Source: a virus. From it: 22,270 nt of DNA. The notes beneath the pieces were generated by a model, which saw only the letters and a program-made list of their open reading frames with translations, did no database searches and was not told where the DNA came from. Shown piece by piece: positions 13,025-20,570 of the stretch (positions within the stretch are counted from its first letter, which is position 1; every line of letters begins with the position of its first letter). Both the position numbers and the translations under genes were made by a program. Location: positions 1 through 22,270 of the IMG/VR virus record IMGVR_UViG_3300044954_000034. One strand, written 5' to 3'.

Positions 13025-13920
13025 GCGATAGCGGCACCGAAGAACCCAAGGTCTGCCGGATGGTACGTCCGCAGCCCGAACTGGCGGACATTAGCGACTA
13101 CGAAGTAGGCGAAGCCGAGCAGGACGAAACGCCGGCCAAGAAGGTGCGGCGGGTTGCCGTCTGCGGAACGTCCGAGACAACCCGCTGGCTCGTGCCTGTG
13201 AACCAAGTCGAGGAGGACGGTTCCCCCTCGTGGGAAATCTGGACGCTCGGCACCTGCAATAAGACGCTGTTGCGGCAGGACCGGCACTTCCAACTGCACG
13301 ACCTGGAGGAGGGGGCGAAGCGGTGGAGCGACGACTACAAGCGTTGGCTGTCCACGGCGCCCGTTCCTGTGTACGTGCAGCGGGTCCACGAGTGGATACC
13401 CAGCGGCGTGGCCTATCCGCTGGCCGGCATCTGCAAGCGGTTTGAGGCGGGCAACTACCTCACGTCGCAGATTGCCATGATGATTGCCCTGGCCGTCTAC
13501 GAGGGTGCCGACGAAATCGGCATCTGGGGCTGCGACCTGGCCCACGACGCCGAGTATTACTATCAACGCCCGTGCGTCGAGTATTGGATCGGCATCGCCC
13601 GAGGCATGGGCATCACCGTGACCGTGCCGAAGCAATCCGACCTGCTGAAGTCGGCTTTCATCTACGCCTACCAGACGCACGGCGGGATGCTGCAGACAGA
13701 CGCCGCCGCCGTGCTGGACGCCCGCAATCAGGAGCTGGAACGCCGGCACATGGAATGGGTGTGCAAAGCCAAGGAAGCCGAGAAAGCGATGCACATTCTC
13801 CAGGGGGCGATGGAGACTACCCGCTACTACCGCCACTGGTTCGGCTACGACCAGACCAAGAGCGGGCGCGATTACGTCATGCAGGATACCGCCATAGCTA
13901 AGAGCGATGGGAGGCCGTGA
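13021..13920 (+). CDS. DUF115/GT42-like Rossmann protein, possible glycosyltransferase
   Basis: The 299-residue protein starts by ATGA overlap. After a disordered acidic N-terminus (1-40) the fold begins with a Rossmann strand and loop RRVAVCGTSE (43-52), then WEIWTLG (71-77), HFQLHD (89-94), PVPVYVQ (114-120), YLTSQIAMMIALAV (146-159), EIGIWGCDLA (165-174) and QRPCVEYWIGIARG (182-195), ending in a helical region. The sequence order G-T/N-S loop, 'ExW', then 'LTS...IALA...EIxIxGxDL' resembles DUF115/MptE-like proteins and the CstII sialyltransferase family GT42, which has TSGVYMCAVAIALGYKEIYLSGIDF in the same place (quoted as a pattern of 'TSxxxxxxAIAxG' and 'EIxxxGxD'). Related phage proteins are widespread, so a nonulosonate transfer role is only an inference from the NeuA/B/C-like genes. 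Confidence 0.7.
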   Translation: MSDSGTEEPKVCRMVRPQPELADISDYEVGEAEQDETPAKKVRRVAVCGTSETTRWLVPVNQVEEDGSPSWEIWTLGTCNKTLLRQDRHFQLHDLEEGAKRWSDDYKRWLSTAPVPVYVQRVHEWIPSGVAYPLAGICKRFEAGNYLTSQIAMMIALAVYEGADEIGIWGCDLAHDAEYYYQRPCVEYWIGIARGMGITVTVPKQSDLLKSAFIYAYQTHGGMLQTDAAAVLDARNQELERRHMEWVCKAKEAEKAMHILQGAMETTRYYRHWFGYDQTKSGRDYVMQDTAIAKSDGRP

Positions 13921-14531
13921 TGCCTGTCGTAGAGTTAAGCACTGTCGCCATTGAGCCGGTGAGTGTCGATGAGGTCAAAGTCCACTGCCGCATAGACGGC
14001 ACGGCGGAGGATTCATACATCCGCGACTTCCTCATCCCCACGGCTCGGCGACAGTGCGAAGCGTTCGCCCGGCAGGTGTTTGTCAAGCGTTCCTTCCGGC
14101 AGGACATCGAGGGGCGGTGCTGGCCAAGCTACGGGCAATACGGCATCGGGCCGATTGTGCTGGACCGGGCGCCCCTGGAGTCGATTACGTCCGTCGCCTA
14201 TTACGCCAGCGGCAGCACGACGACGACGACCTGGAGCAGCACGAACTATCTGGCCGATACGGCGACGATTCCAGGGCGGATGTATCTGGCCCCCGGTTCA
14301 TCTTGGCCTGCGACCAGCGACACCCGGCACAACGCCGTGCAAGTGACGTATGTGGCTGGGCACAGCAGCACGGCAGAGGGTGTGCCCACCGACTACCGGC
14401 ACGCCGTGCTGCTTATGTGTGCGGACCTGTACGAGAACCGGCAGACGGAAATCACCGGCACCATCGTTGGACCATTCACCATAACGGCCAGGGAACTGTT
14501 GCGACCAACACGCAACTTCACATTTAGATGA
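13920..14531 (+). CDS. Head-tail connector, gp6-like
   Basis: The 203-residue protein begins at ATG 13920 sharing a base with the previous TGA. It has the usual connector start, with 'VEPVSVDEVKVHCRID' style helix after a short strand, DSYIRDFLIPTARRQCEAFARQVF (a helix, cited in part), then a beta region (ESITSVAYY, ...TWSSTNYLAD) and the C-terminal helix DYRHAVLLMCADLYENRQTE. This pattern matches HK97 gp6-type adaptor proteins that form a ring under the portal. A polyT/Thr-rich insertion (GSTTTTTWSST) lies in a loop. The stop overlaps the next start as ATGA. Confidence 0.87.
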   Translation: MPVVELSTVAIEPVSVDEVKVHCRIDGTAEDSYIRDFLIPTARRQCEAFARQVFVKRSFRQDIEGRCWPSYGQYGIGPIVLDRAPLESITSVAYYASGSTTTTTWSSTNYLADTATIPGRMYLAPGSSWPATSDTRHNAVQVTYVAGHSSTAEGVPTDYRHAVLLMCADLYENRQTEITGTIVGPFTITARELLRPTRNFTFR

Positions 14532-14851
14532 CACAGATAGGCCACCTACGCCACCGCCTGACGATTGAGATGGTGACTTCCTCGTCGAAGTCCGCCTATG
14601 GCCGGCGTGTGTTTACCCGTGGCGACCTTGGCAAAGTGTGGGGCAGCGTGGCACCGTTATCAGGACGCGAGCAGCAGGTGGCGGCGCAAACGCAGTCCCG
14701 TGCCACGCACAAAATTACGATCCGCCACAGGGAAAACGTCAGGCCGCATACGTTCATTGTCCACGACGGGCGACGATTTGAAATTGAGAGCGTGCTGAAC
14801 CGAGAAGAACGGGGCCAGTGGCTCGACATCATGGCAATCGAGAGCACCTGA
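14528..14851 (+). CDS. Phage head-tail joining protein
   Basis: The 107-residue protein has the SPP1 gp16/HK97-type joining fold: IGHLRHRLTIEM at the start, then GKVWGSVAPLSGREQQVAA (35-53 region; cited in full only as the family block W-x-S-V-A-P-L-S-G-R-E), then beta strands HKITIRHRENVRPHTFIV, DGRRFEIESVLNRE and WLDIMAIE. It plugs the connector and receives the tail. It is coupled to the connector (ATGA at 14528) and to the next gene by a TGATG junction (14849-14853). Confidence 0.9.
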   Translation: MTQIGHLRHRLTIEMVTSSSKSAYGRRVFTRGDLGKVWGSVAPLSGREQQVAAQTQSRATHKITIRHRENVRPHTFIVHDGRRFEIESVLNREERGQWLDIMAIEST

Positions 14852-15291
14852 TGGCAGTCCTGGAAACCGGCCTATATACGTATCTGGCGGCATCGACGCC
14901 GATCACGGCGTTGGTCAGTGACCGCATCTTTCCGAACGCCATCCCACCCGGCGAAGCGTTCCCCTGCGTGACGTTCAACCGCATCGGGGGGGAGCAGCCG
15001 CACCACATGACCGCGGCTGCCGTGATTCAGTCCGCCAGGATTCAGGTGGACTGCTGGGGAAAGGATCCCGACGGCGATGGCTACGAGGACGCCGCCACGA
15101 TTGCCGAGGCGATACGCAACCGCCTGGATGGCTATCGAGGTTCAATGGGAAGCGTGACCGTGCGAACGTGTCACCTGGATAGCCAGCGAGACGATTACGA
15201 GGCACCGACGGATGGAAGCGGAGTAGGCATTGATCGAGTCAGTCAGGAGTACCTGGTTTGGTATTCCATCGCAGCCCCGTCTTTAAGTTAG
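14851..15291 (+). CDS. Tail terminator / tail completion protein (DUF3168-like)
   Basis: The 146-residue protein starts at ATG 14851, sharing a base with the joining-gene stop; an in-frame ATG at 14818 lies inside that gene. It shows the DUF3168 order: ETGLYTYLAASTPITALVSDRIF, PNAIPPGEAFPCVTF, ...SARIQVDCWG, then ATIAEAIRNRLDGYRG and a terminal strand block QEYLVWYSIAA. Such proteins cap the tail tube at the head end. The genes on both sides (joining protein and tail tube) are in the standard order for siphophages. Confidence 0.88.
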   Translation: MAVLETGLYTYLAASTPITALVSDRIFPNAIPPGEAFPCVTFNRIGGEQPHHMTAAAVIQSARIQVDCWGKDPDGDGYEDAATIAEAIRNRLDGYRGSMGSVTVRTCHLDSQRDDYEAPTDGSGVGIDRVSQEYLVWYSIAAPSLS

Positions 15292-15303
15292 GAGTAACGA
15301 GTC

Positions 15304-15684
15304 ATGGCAGCAGACGTCGGAACCGGCGCAACGATCACCTTCGGCACATCAGCGTACACCGCAGAACTGACCGACATTCAGTGGACCGGCATCGAGCGAA
15401 CCGTGGTGGACATCACCCACCTGGGCAGTTCGCAGGCACGGGTGTTCATGCCCGGCGACCTGTACGACCCCGGCTCGGCGCAGCTGTCGGTCCTGTTCGA
15501 CGTTCGCACGCCGCGCCCGGCGATGAACAATGCGGCGGAAACCGTCACGCTGACGTTCCCCAGCAGCGACACGGCGGTCGCCAGCGGCTTCTTCAGCGGC
15601 TGGGAGTTCGGCGTGCCGCTTGAGGACAAGATGACGGCCACGGTCAACGTGAAGTTCACCGGGGCGATTACATTCACAACGTAA
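15304..15684 (+). CDS. Major tail tube protein
   Basis: The 126-residue protein has a GGAG site before ATG 15304. It is nearly all beta: GATITFGTSAYTAELTDIQW, then the loop TVVDITHLGSSQARVFMPG, then YDPGSAQLSVLFD, ETVTLTFPSS, and FFSGWEFGVPLEDKMTATVNVKFTGAITF (quoted as short strand cores). 'D.THL' followed by a 'PG.L.D.G' turn is typical of lambda gpV-like and related tube proteins that stack into the tail. The short length is at the low end for the family; no Ig-like C-terminal domain is present. It precedes the tail chaperones as expected. Confidence 0.88.
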   Translation: MAADVGTGATITFGTSAYTAELTDIQWTGIERTVVDITHLGSSQARVFMPGDLYDPGSAQLSVLFDVRTPRPAMNNAAETVTLTFPSSDTAVASGFFSGWEFGVPLEDKMTATVNVKFTGAITFTT

Positions 15685-15694
15685 TGGAGGAAGC

Positions 15695-16054
15695 ATGGCA
15701 CTGACGCTAAGCGAAATACTCGGCAAGGACGACGGCAAGATTATCAGCGTCAACGTCCCAGAGTGGGGCGGGGACGTGTGCCTGCGTGTCATGTCGGGTG
15801 CGGAGCGTGACGAGTACGAGTCGTTCCTGTTGTCGAAGATGAAGGACGGCAAACTGGCCGACAATCGCGGCCTGAAGCAAAAACTGTTGACGCTGACCCT
15901 CTGCGACGAGAAGGGGGTGCGGATGGTGGATGCTCCCCAGGACGCGGCCAAGCTGTTTGCCAAGTCGGCCAGCGTGCTTCAATCGCTGTTCGAGAAGGCA
16001 CAAATCCACAACGGGCTGCGTGACGAGGATGTGGAGGCCGTCGGAAAAAACTGA
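15695..16054 (+). CDS. Tail assembly chaperone, short form (gpG-like)
   Basis: The 119-residue protein begins at ATG 15695 after a GGAGG site and is the first of the two products of the tail chaperone pair. It starts with LTLSEILGKDDGKIISVNVPEW, then a VCLRVMSGAERDEYESFLL block typical of the family, LTLTLCDEKGVRMV, and a C-terminal helix AKLFAKSASVLQSLFEKAQIHN. It ends in GGA AAA AAC TGA, where the A AAA AAC sequence (16045-16051) allows a -1 shift into the downstream frame. Short- and long-form chaperones together coat the tape measure before tube assembly. Confidence 0.88.
   Translation: MALTLSEILGKDDGKIISVNVPEWGGDVCLRVMSGAERDEYESFLLSKMKDGKLADNRGLKQKLLTLTLCDEKGVRMVDAPQDAAKLFAKSASVLQSLFEKAQIHNGLRDEDVEAVGKN
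16045..16051 (+). promoter_or_regulatory. Programmed -1 ribosomal frameshift site A AAA AAC
   Basis: The heptamer A AAA AAC is read in zero frame as GGA AAA AAC followed at once by TGA (16052-16054). A -1 slip gives AAA AAA CTG AAG and opens the frame to 16383. A Shine-Dalgarno-like GGAGG (16033-16037) lies 7 nt upstream, matching the spacing range that promotes -1 slippage in bacterial dnaX. No independent start with a convincing SD serves the downstream frame. Confidence 0.88.
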
Positions 16055-16383
16055 AGCGGGACAGTGAGCGGTGTTTCTGGCTGCGGCTATCGCTGGAATA
16101 CCATCTCCCTGTCCGTCAGTTGCAGCGGGAATTGGACTCGCAGGAGTTTGCGGAACTGCTGGCGTATGACCGCTACATCGAACCCATCGGCGGCCACTGG
16201 AGGCAGGCGGCCACCATTGCGGCGACCGTGGCGGCGGGGTACACGACGAAAGGAAAGCGTCCGCAAGTGGAGGACTTTATCCCAACGCTGAAGATTCGCC
16301 CAGGACGCGAGAAGGGGCGGCAGATGGAGGCGGCGTTCAAGGCGTTTGCGAAGCAGCACAACGAGCGGCTGAAGAACAAATGA
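16051..16383 (+). CDS. Tail assembly chaperone, frameshift extension (gpGT-like)
   Basis: This is the -1 frame part of the fusion made by shifting at 16045-16051; the full product covers 15695-16051 then 16051-16383 and has about 229 residues. The extension starts KLKRDSERCFWLRLSLEY and continues HLPVRQLQRELDSQEFAEL, YDRYIEPIGGHWRQAATIA, then a Lys-rich tail ending EAAFKAFAKQHNERLKNK. The 'PVRQLQRELDSQEFAEL...EPIGG' block is typical of T-type chaperone domains. An ATG at 16120 is in the same frame but lies inside the conserved block, so it is not the true start. The stop overlaps the next start (ATGA). Confidence 0.87.
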   Translation: MKRDSERCFWLRLSLEYHLPVRQLQRELDSQEFAELLAYDRYIEPIGGHWRQAATIAATVAAGYTTKGKRPQVEDFIPTLKIRPGREKGRQMEAAFKAFAKQHNERLKNK

Positions 16384-16955
16384 AGTTTATCGCTAGATTC
16401 ATCGGGATGACGGAAGTGAAGCTAGCGCTAAAAGCGTTGCCTGTAAAACTGCAAAAGCAGATTATATCCAAGGCTATGACCAAGTCCACGAAAGTGGCCG
16501 TCAAGGCGATACGCCAGGAACTATCTTCAGGATATGTCTTCGACGCCCTGAAGATTCTGTCCAAACCGAATCGGGCTGCCCGCAAAAAAGCCAAGACTGA
16601 AAAGGGACGTATTTCGGCGGCCGCGCGTATGTCGCGTAGTGAACTCAAAAAGAGCATCGGGGTACGTAAGGTTAAACGCTCCAAGATGCGCGACAAGAAC
16701 ATCATCTTCCACGCTGTCGGCCCGCGTGCGTTCTTTAAGGTTACAAACATTCGCACCCCGAAACGGATGCCCTACGCTGCGAATACTGTTGCAAAGATGC
16801 TGGAAAGGGGGACCAGTTTTCTTCGGCCCACGGCATACACGCGCCGAGCTATGCGGCAGTGCAAGGGGCCATACAAGGACGCCATGATAGAAGCCGCCAG
16901 AGCAGCGATTAAAAAAGCCAAGGCCAAGATGAGCGAGAGCGCCACCAGTGCCTGA
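16380..16955 (+). CDS. HK97 gp10-like tail/neck protein
   Basis: The 191-residue basic protein starts at ATG 16380 by ATGA overlap. It fits the gp10 pattern: ALKALPVKLQKQIISKAM helix, a Lys/Arg-rich middle (KKSIGVRKVKRSKMRDKN), IIFHAVGPRAFF, PYAANTVAKMLERGTSF and FLRPTAYTRRAMRQCK. The family is a small virion protein near the neck or tail top. The position is unusual: gp10-like genes normally sit between the joining protein and tail terminator, but this one lies between the chaperones and tape measure. By eye it is also more A/T- and Lys-rich than its neighbours, which might mean later acquisition. The assignment is moderate; the gene is sure. Confidence 0.75.
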   Translation: MKFIARFIGMTEVKLALKALPVKLQKQIISKAMTKSTKVAVKAIRQELSSGYVFDALKILSKPNRAARKKAKTEKGRISAAARMSRSELKKSIGVRKVKRSKMRDKNIIFHAVGPRAFFKVTNIRTPKRMPYAANTVAKMLERGTSFLRPTAYTRRAMRQCKGPYKDAMIEAARAAIKKAKAKMSESATSA

Positions 16956-18447
16956 TACATCCGTCGGAAATATCGCTATCGGGTTTACGGCTGCTACCGG
17001 CGGTTTCACGGGCGGAGCGGACGCAATCATCAAGAAGCTCGGCCAAATCAAGATTGCTGGCGACCTGGTGGGCAAAGCGTGGAGCATGATGAGCGACACG
17101 TTCGCCAGAATGGACGACCTCGTGGACACAGCCGACATTATCGGCATCAATACGGATGCCCTCATCGGCCTGCGGTTTGCGGCAGACCAGGCCGGCAGCA
17201 GTGCGGAGGGCATGGATGCGGCACTCCAGACGATGATGAAAAACATCGGGCTGGCCGGCATGGGGCAGGGCCGGGCTGGCAAGGCATTGAAGGAACTGAA
17301 TCTTGAAGTTGCGGCGTTGTCGAACTTGTCCCCCGACCAGATGTTCCGCACCATCGCCCAGGCGATTGGCCAGTTGTCGGATGAGTCGCAACAGTCGGCA
17401 ATCGCGTCCAGGATATTTGGCGACGAAGGGCAAAAACTGCTCAACCTGTTTCGCTCCGGCGGTCTTGAAGATGCCATCACCCAGGCCGGGCAGCTTGGCC
17501 TGACAATGGGCGAGGGGGCGAGACAAGCGGCGGAAGCTCACGACGCCATGCGGCGTGTCAGCGGAGCCGTGCAGGCACTGTCCGATAAGATCATTATCGC
17601 CCTGGCGCCGAGCATCCTGCGGCTCGTGGACCTGTTCACGAAAAATGAAAGCAAGCTCGTGCGGCTGGCACAGGTCTTGGGCGAAATCGCAGAGGACGCC
17701 GCCGAGGGCGTGTTCGCGTTGGCGGAAACCTTGGGTCTCCTGATTGATCCGCTGCAAAATGCACCCGTTCCCCTGAACAATACAGCCAAGGGCATCAGGG
17801 AGGTGGGCGACGCGGCGGCGAAAGCAGGCCAGCAAATCGTGGAACTGGGCGAGGATTTTGAACCGGTAGAACATATCGAAAAGATTCTCACAGACCTAAA
17901 CAGCAAATTAGTAGACCTGAAAATGGCTGGAGAAAATAAAGACCTGGAGATGCTTAAGGCACTTGGCGCCACCCCAGAGCAACTAGAAGAGGCGGAAAGC
18001 TTGCAACGGCAAATCACAGAGCAAAAGGCATTGGCCGACCTGGAGGACCAGCGACTGGAAACGCTCCGCGAATGGGGCCGGGAAGCCCAGCGTGTCTTCG
18101 AGTCCACACGCACGCCGCTGGAAAAACTGGAAAGCGAAATGGGCAATCTCCAACTGCTGCTGGAGCAGGGGATGATTGACTTCGCCACGTTTTCCAGGGC
18201 GGCTGCCAATCTCCAGGAGGACTTCAACCGCAGCCTGCCACGAGGGGAACGCAGTCGAAGTCCCGAACTGGCTGCCGCCGGTTCTGCCGCTGCGTTTTCG
18301 ATTATCAACAACGCGAACAAAGCGGACACGCTAGAAGACATCGCCCGCAAGCAACTGCAAAAGCAGGCCGAGGAAATCATTGCCGCACACGGCATCGAGA
18401 AGGCCGTCAACGAAGGATTCGACAAACTATTACTATTCGAACTCTAG
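16948..18447 (+). CDS. Tape measure protein, short
   Basis: The 499-residue protein starts at GTG 16948, overlapping the previous stop by 8 bases, because the N-terminal PDTSVGNIAIGFTAATGG is typical of tape measures and no ATG lies near. It has a Gly/Ala-rich N-terminal region with helices, a hydrophobic stretch SDKIIIALAPSILRLVDLF, and long Glu/Gln/Leu-rich coiled-coil helices (ALGATPEQLEEAESLQRQI and onward). Tail length scales at roughly 0.15 nm per residue, so a short tail near 75 nm is expected. No lytic transglycosylase or peptidase domain is visible. It follows the chaperones as usual. Confidence 0.9.
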   Translation: MPDTSVGNIAIGFTAATGGFTGGADAIIKKLGQIKIAGDLVGKAWSMMSDTFARMDDLVDTADIIGINTDALIGLRFAADQAGSSAEGMDAALQTMMKNIGLAGMGQGRAGKALKELNLEVAALSNLSPDQMFRTIAQAIGQLSDESQQSAIASRIFGDEGQKLLNLFRSGGLEDAITQAGQLGLTMGEGARQAAEAHDAMRRVSGAVQALSDKIIIALAPSILRLVDLFTKNESKLVRLAQVLGEIAEDAAEGVFALAETLGLLIDPLQNAPVPLNNTAKGIREVGDAAAKAGQQIVELGEDFEPVEHIEKILTDLNSKLVDLKMAGENKDLEMLKALGATPEQLEEAESLQRQITEQKALADLEDQRLETLREWGREAQRVFESTRTPLEKLESEMGNLQLLLEQGMIDFATFSRAAANLQEDFNRSLPRGERSRSPELAAAGSAAAFSIINNANKADTLEDIARKQLQKQAEEIIAAHGIEKAVNEGFDKLLLFEL

Positions 18448-18456
18448 GAGTCTGAT

Positions 18457-18867
18457 ATGGCAGATATAACCGTAACCGCCGCCAATGTTCGCCCGTACAG
18501 CGGCTATGCCCAAAAGGCCGTGACCGCTGGCGGAACCGTGACCGCAGGCCAGTTGGTCTACAAGGACACGTCGGACAGCAACGAATACAAAGCCGCCGAT
18601 TGCTCGGCCTATGCCTCTAGCGTGATTGCCGGCATCGCCCTGACGAACGCCGCGGACGGGGAGCAGTTGATTGTGCAGACGAGCGGCTACGTCAACCCAG
18701 GCGGCACCGTGACTGTGGCCCAGGTCTACATCGGCAGCACAAATGCGGGCGGCATCGCACCCGTGAGCGACCACACGAGTGGCAACTATATGTGCGTGTT
18801 CGGCATCGGCATCACGTCCAGCAAGATCTATTTGTCCATCTCTAGCTCCACGGCAACGAAGCCATAA
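18457..18867 (+). CDS. Small beta-rich virion protein, decoration-like
   Basis: The 136-residue protein has TAGGAG before ATG 18457. It is Thr/Ser/Ala/Gly-rich and beta: KAVTAGGTVTAGQLVYKDTS, ASSVIAGIALTNAADGEQL, VNPGGTVTVAQVYIGSTNA, NYMCVFGIGITSSKIYLSI. The order (a 'AGQLVY.D', a 'GIALTNA..G', and a 'GGTVTVGQVY' strand set) resembles small capsid-decorating proteins of the DUF2190 type. Those genes usually sit beside the capsid gene, not after the tape measure, so a tail-tip or receptor-facing role is an alternative. The stop TAA shares its last base with the next ATG at 18867. Confidence 0.65.
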   Translation: MADITVTAANVRPYSGYAQKAVTAGGTVTAGQLVYKDTSDSNEYKAADCSAYASSVIAGIALTNAADGEQLIVQTSGYVNPGGTVTVAQVYIGSTNAGGIAPVSDHTSGNYMCVFGIGITSSKIYLSISSSTATKP

Positions 18868-19793
18868 TGGGCGTTACATCTGCGGTGAACATGGCAGCCG
18901 CTGACGGCGGCTTTGACCGTGAGGGGAATCGCACCTACACGGAGGAATGGAACGTCTACACGGACGACGCCAACGACCACGCCTCGACGGTGCTGGTGTC
19001 GGACCTGATCCCCAAGCTGTTCGACCTGTACCTGCCAGGCAACAGCTTCGACACCGGGGCGTATGTCATTTCCAAGCAGGCCCGGCGGAACGAGGAAATC
19101 CGCACGCTGTGGCATGTCCGAATCAACTATTCGACCGCCGGCGCCAGCAACAACGCACGGGACGGGGATGGCCGCAAACCGGACGACCCGCTGAACGAGC
19201 CGGCGGTGATTCAGTACCGGAGCGGCAGCGAGGAAAAGACGCTGGAGCAAGCGTACCGGGGCGACTTCTATTCGCTGCCGGATACTCCGACAATCACTGA
19301 CGAGAACATCGCCGCCGGCAAGCAGCCCGTGGTCAATTCGGCTGGCGAATACTTCGACCCACCGTACATGCGGCCCGATTATTACAGGGTGGTGACGATC
19401 ACACGCAACGAGGCGGACTACAACGATTTTCGCATATCGGAAATGATAGGCACCGTCAACGGCCAGGAGTTCCGGGGGCGAGTGAAATACACCTGGCGGC
19501 TGGCGGATGTGACCGCAGAAGAGATGCGGAAGGGGGGCCAGGTCTATCACCGGGTGACTTACGAGTTGCACTACAATCCAGACCGCTGGATTGTCAGTGC
19601 CTTGGACCAGGGATTCAAGGTGCTGCAAGGCGGTGTTCTGAAGCCGGCCCGTGATGCCACCGATACACGTTACGGCGACCCCGTGCTGCTCGACGGAGCC
19701 GGGGCGCAGTTGGCCGTCGGGGCCAATGCCAAGTTTCGCCCGTTCATACCACACAACATCGGAGACTGGTCGATTCTGAACCTAGACAACTAA
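18867..19793 (+). CDS. Conserved-looking structural protein of unknown function
   Basis: The 308-residue protein starts by a TAATG junction (18865-18869). It is acidic, rich in Asp/Tyr/Arg, and beta in the middle, with segments NRTYTEEWNVYTDDAND, TLWHVRINYST, PYMRPDYYRVVTITRNEADY, QEFRGRVKYTWRLADV, HRVTYELHYNPDRWIVSAL and IPHNIGDWSILNLDN. The repeated strand cores and late 'HYNPDRW' look like a tail-tip or baseplate protein. No cysteines or catalytic motif stand out. I do not recognise the family. It lies between two probable surface structural genes, so a distal tail component is the best guess. Confidence 0.75.
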   Translation: MGVTSAVNMAAADGGFDREGNRTYTEEWNVYTDDANDHASTVLVSDLIPKLFDLYLPGNSFDTGAYVISKQARRNEEIRTLWHVRINYSTAGASNNARDGDGRKPDDPLNEPAVIQYRSGSEEKTLEQAYRGDFYSLPDTPTITDENIAAGKQPVVNSAGEYFDPPYMRPDYYRVVTITRNEADYNDFRISEMIGTVNGQEFRGRVKYTWRLADVTAEEMRKGGQVYHRVTYELHYNPDRWIVSALDQGFKVLQGGVLKPARDATDTRYGDPVLLDGAGAQLAVGANAKFRPFIPHNIGDWSILNLDN

Positions 19794-20341
19794 TGGCTGG
19801 CAATCTCTTTTCAACGCCTGACGCGATGCGTATCCGCAAGGCGGTGCATTGGGTCGAGCGGCAAAGCACCACGGGGCGCGGCGACAAGAAACGGTGCTTC
19901 AATCCCGGCACGGATGCGGCGGCATTCGCCATCTACAAATCGAGCAATCAAACCGTGTCCGCCGGCAGCACGACGGCGGTGGTGGAGTTCGGCTCGTCGG
20001 TCCATTCCTACGGCGGGGTGACGTTCAGCACGGCGAACTACACGATCCAGCCTGGGGCGGGAGTCTGGGCCAACGCTATCACAGTGCAGGCCGTATCCGC
20101 CAGCCCCGGCGTGCCGGCGGGTGTGTGGGTGGAAAACAACGGCACACGGATTCCCGGCACATTCTTTCCCCTGTTCGGCGAGTTCGTCTACAGCGACCGG
20201 GTGACTATCGCGTTTGATACCGTGACAGCGGCGTCTGATGTGCTGCGGCTGTGCGTGGCGGCACAGGCCTCTGGCACAATGACCATTAAGGGTTCCACCG
20301 AGGCGTGCCGCTGGCAGATTCACCGGGTGCGGGATAGCTAG
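19793..20341 (+). CDS. Beta-rich virion protein, possible jelly-roll tip
   Basis: The 182-residue product starts at ATG 19793, sharing a base with the previous TAA. A basic N-terminal stretch with VHWVERQSTTGRGDKKRC is followed by beta strands: TTAVVEFGSSVHSYGGVTF, ANAITVQAVSASPG, VPAGVWVENNGTRIPG, VYSDRVTIAFDTVTAASDV and GTMTIKGSTEACRWQIHRV. The strand spacing recalls a jelly-roll or C1q-like domain, as in receptor-binding tips, but this is weak. It is the last gene of the structural run before a new promoter. No terminator is evident between 20341 and 20387. Confidence 0.7.
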   Translation: MAGNLFSTPDAMRIRKAVHWVERQSTTGRGDKKRCFNPGTDAAAFAIYKSSNQTVSAGSTTAVVEFGSSVHSYGGVTFSTANYTIQPGAGVWANAITVQAVSASPGVPAGVWVENNGTRIPGTFFPLFGEFVYSDRVTIAFDTVTAASDVLRLCVAAQASGTMTIKGSTEACRWQIHRVRDS

Positions 20342-20350
20342 GCCGGGGTA

Positions 20351-20379
20351 TTGACGCCACCCCGCCATGCCGCTATACT
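20351..20379 (+). promoter_or_regulatory. Sigma-70-type promoter for the small RHH gene
   Basis: TTGACG (20351-20356) and TATACT (20374-20379) have a 17-bp spacer. The predicted start near 20386 lies right at the ATG of the next gene (20387), with no ribosome binding site between, implying a leaderless message. Confidence 0.8.
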
Positions 20380-20386
20380 CCAAACC

Positions 20387-20554
20387 ATGACACGTACAAA
20401 GCAATCCGGCCCTGGTCGTCCCGCTACGGGTTCGGCCCCCATGCGTTGTATCCGGGTTGCCGACAAGCAGTGGGACCGCATCCGTGTGGCAGCATCCCGC
20501 AAGGGCGTCACGGTGTCGCAGTTCATTCGGGAAGCGGCCCTGTCGGCGTGCTGA
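20387..20554 (+). CDS. Small ribbon-helix-helix-like DNA-binding protein
   Basis: The 55-residue protein starts at ATG 20387. It has a basic Gly/Pro-rich N-terminus (TRTKQSGPGRPATGS), a strand MRCIRVAD, a helix KQWDRIRVAASRKG and a second helix VTVSQFIREAALSA: a ribbon-helix-helix layout like CopG/Arc regulators. It has its own promoter and a terminator-like hairpin at its end, so it is a monocistronic unit between structural and early genes. It is a plausible repressor or switch protein for the neighbouring promoters, but no operator has been identified. Confidence 0.75.
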   Translation: MTRTKQSGPGRPATGSAPMRCIRVADKQWDRIRVAASRKGVTVSQFIREAALSAC

Positions 20555-20570
20555 CAGTATTTTTATTTTG
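20540..20570 (+). terminator. Short intrinsic terminator after the RHH gene
   Basis: CTGTC (20540-20544) pairs with GACAG (20553-20557), helped by an inner GC pair, and is followed by TATTTTTATTTTG (20558-20570). The stem is short but the T tract is strong, so termination is likely but perhaps partial. Confidence 0.5.

Noticed and set aside
16120-16383. A separate gene starting at ATG 16120
   Set aside because: The conserved chaperone block begins upstream of this ATG, the frame is joined to the previous gene by the A AAA AAC site, and there is no good ribosome binding site.
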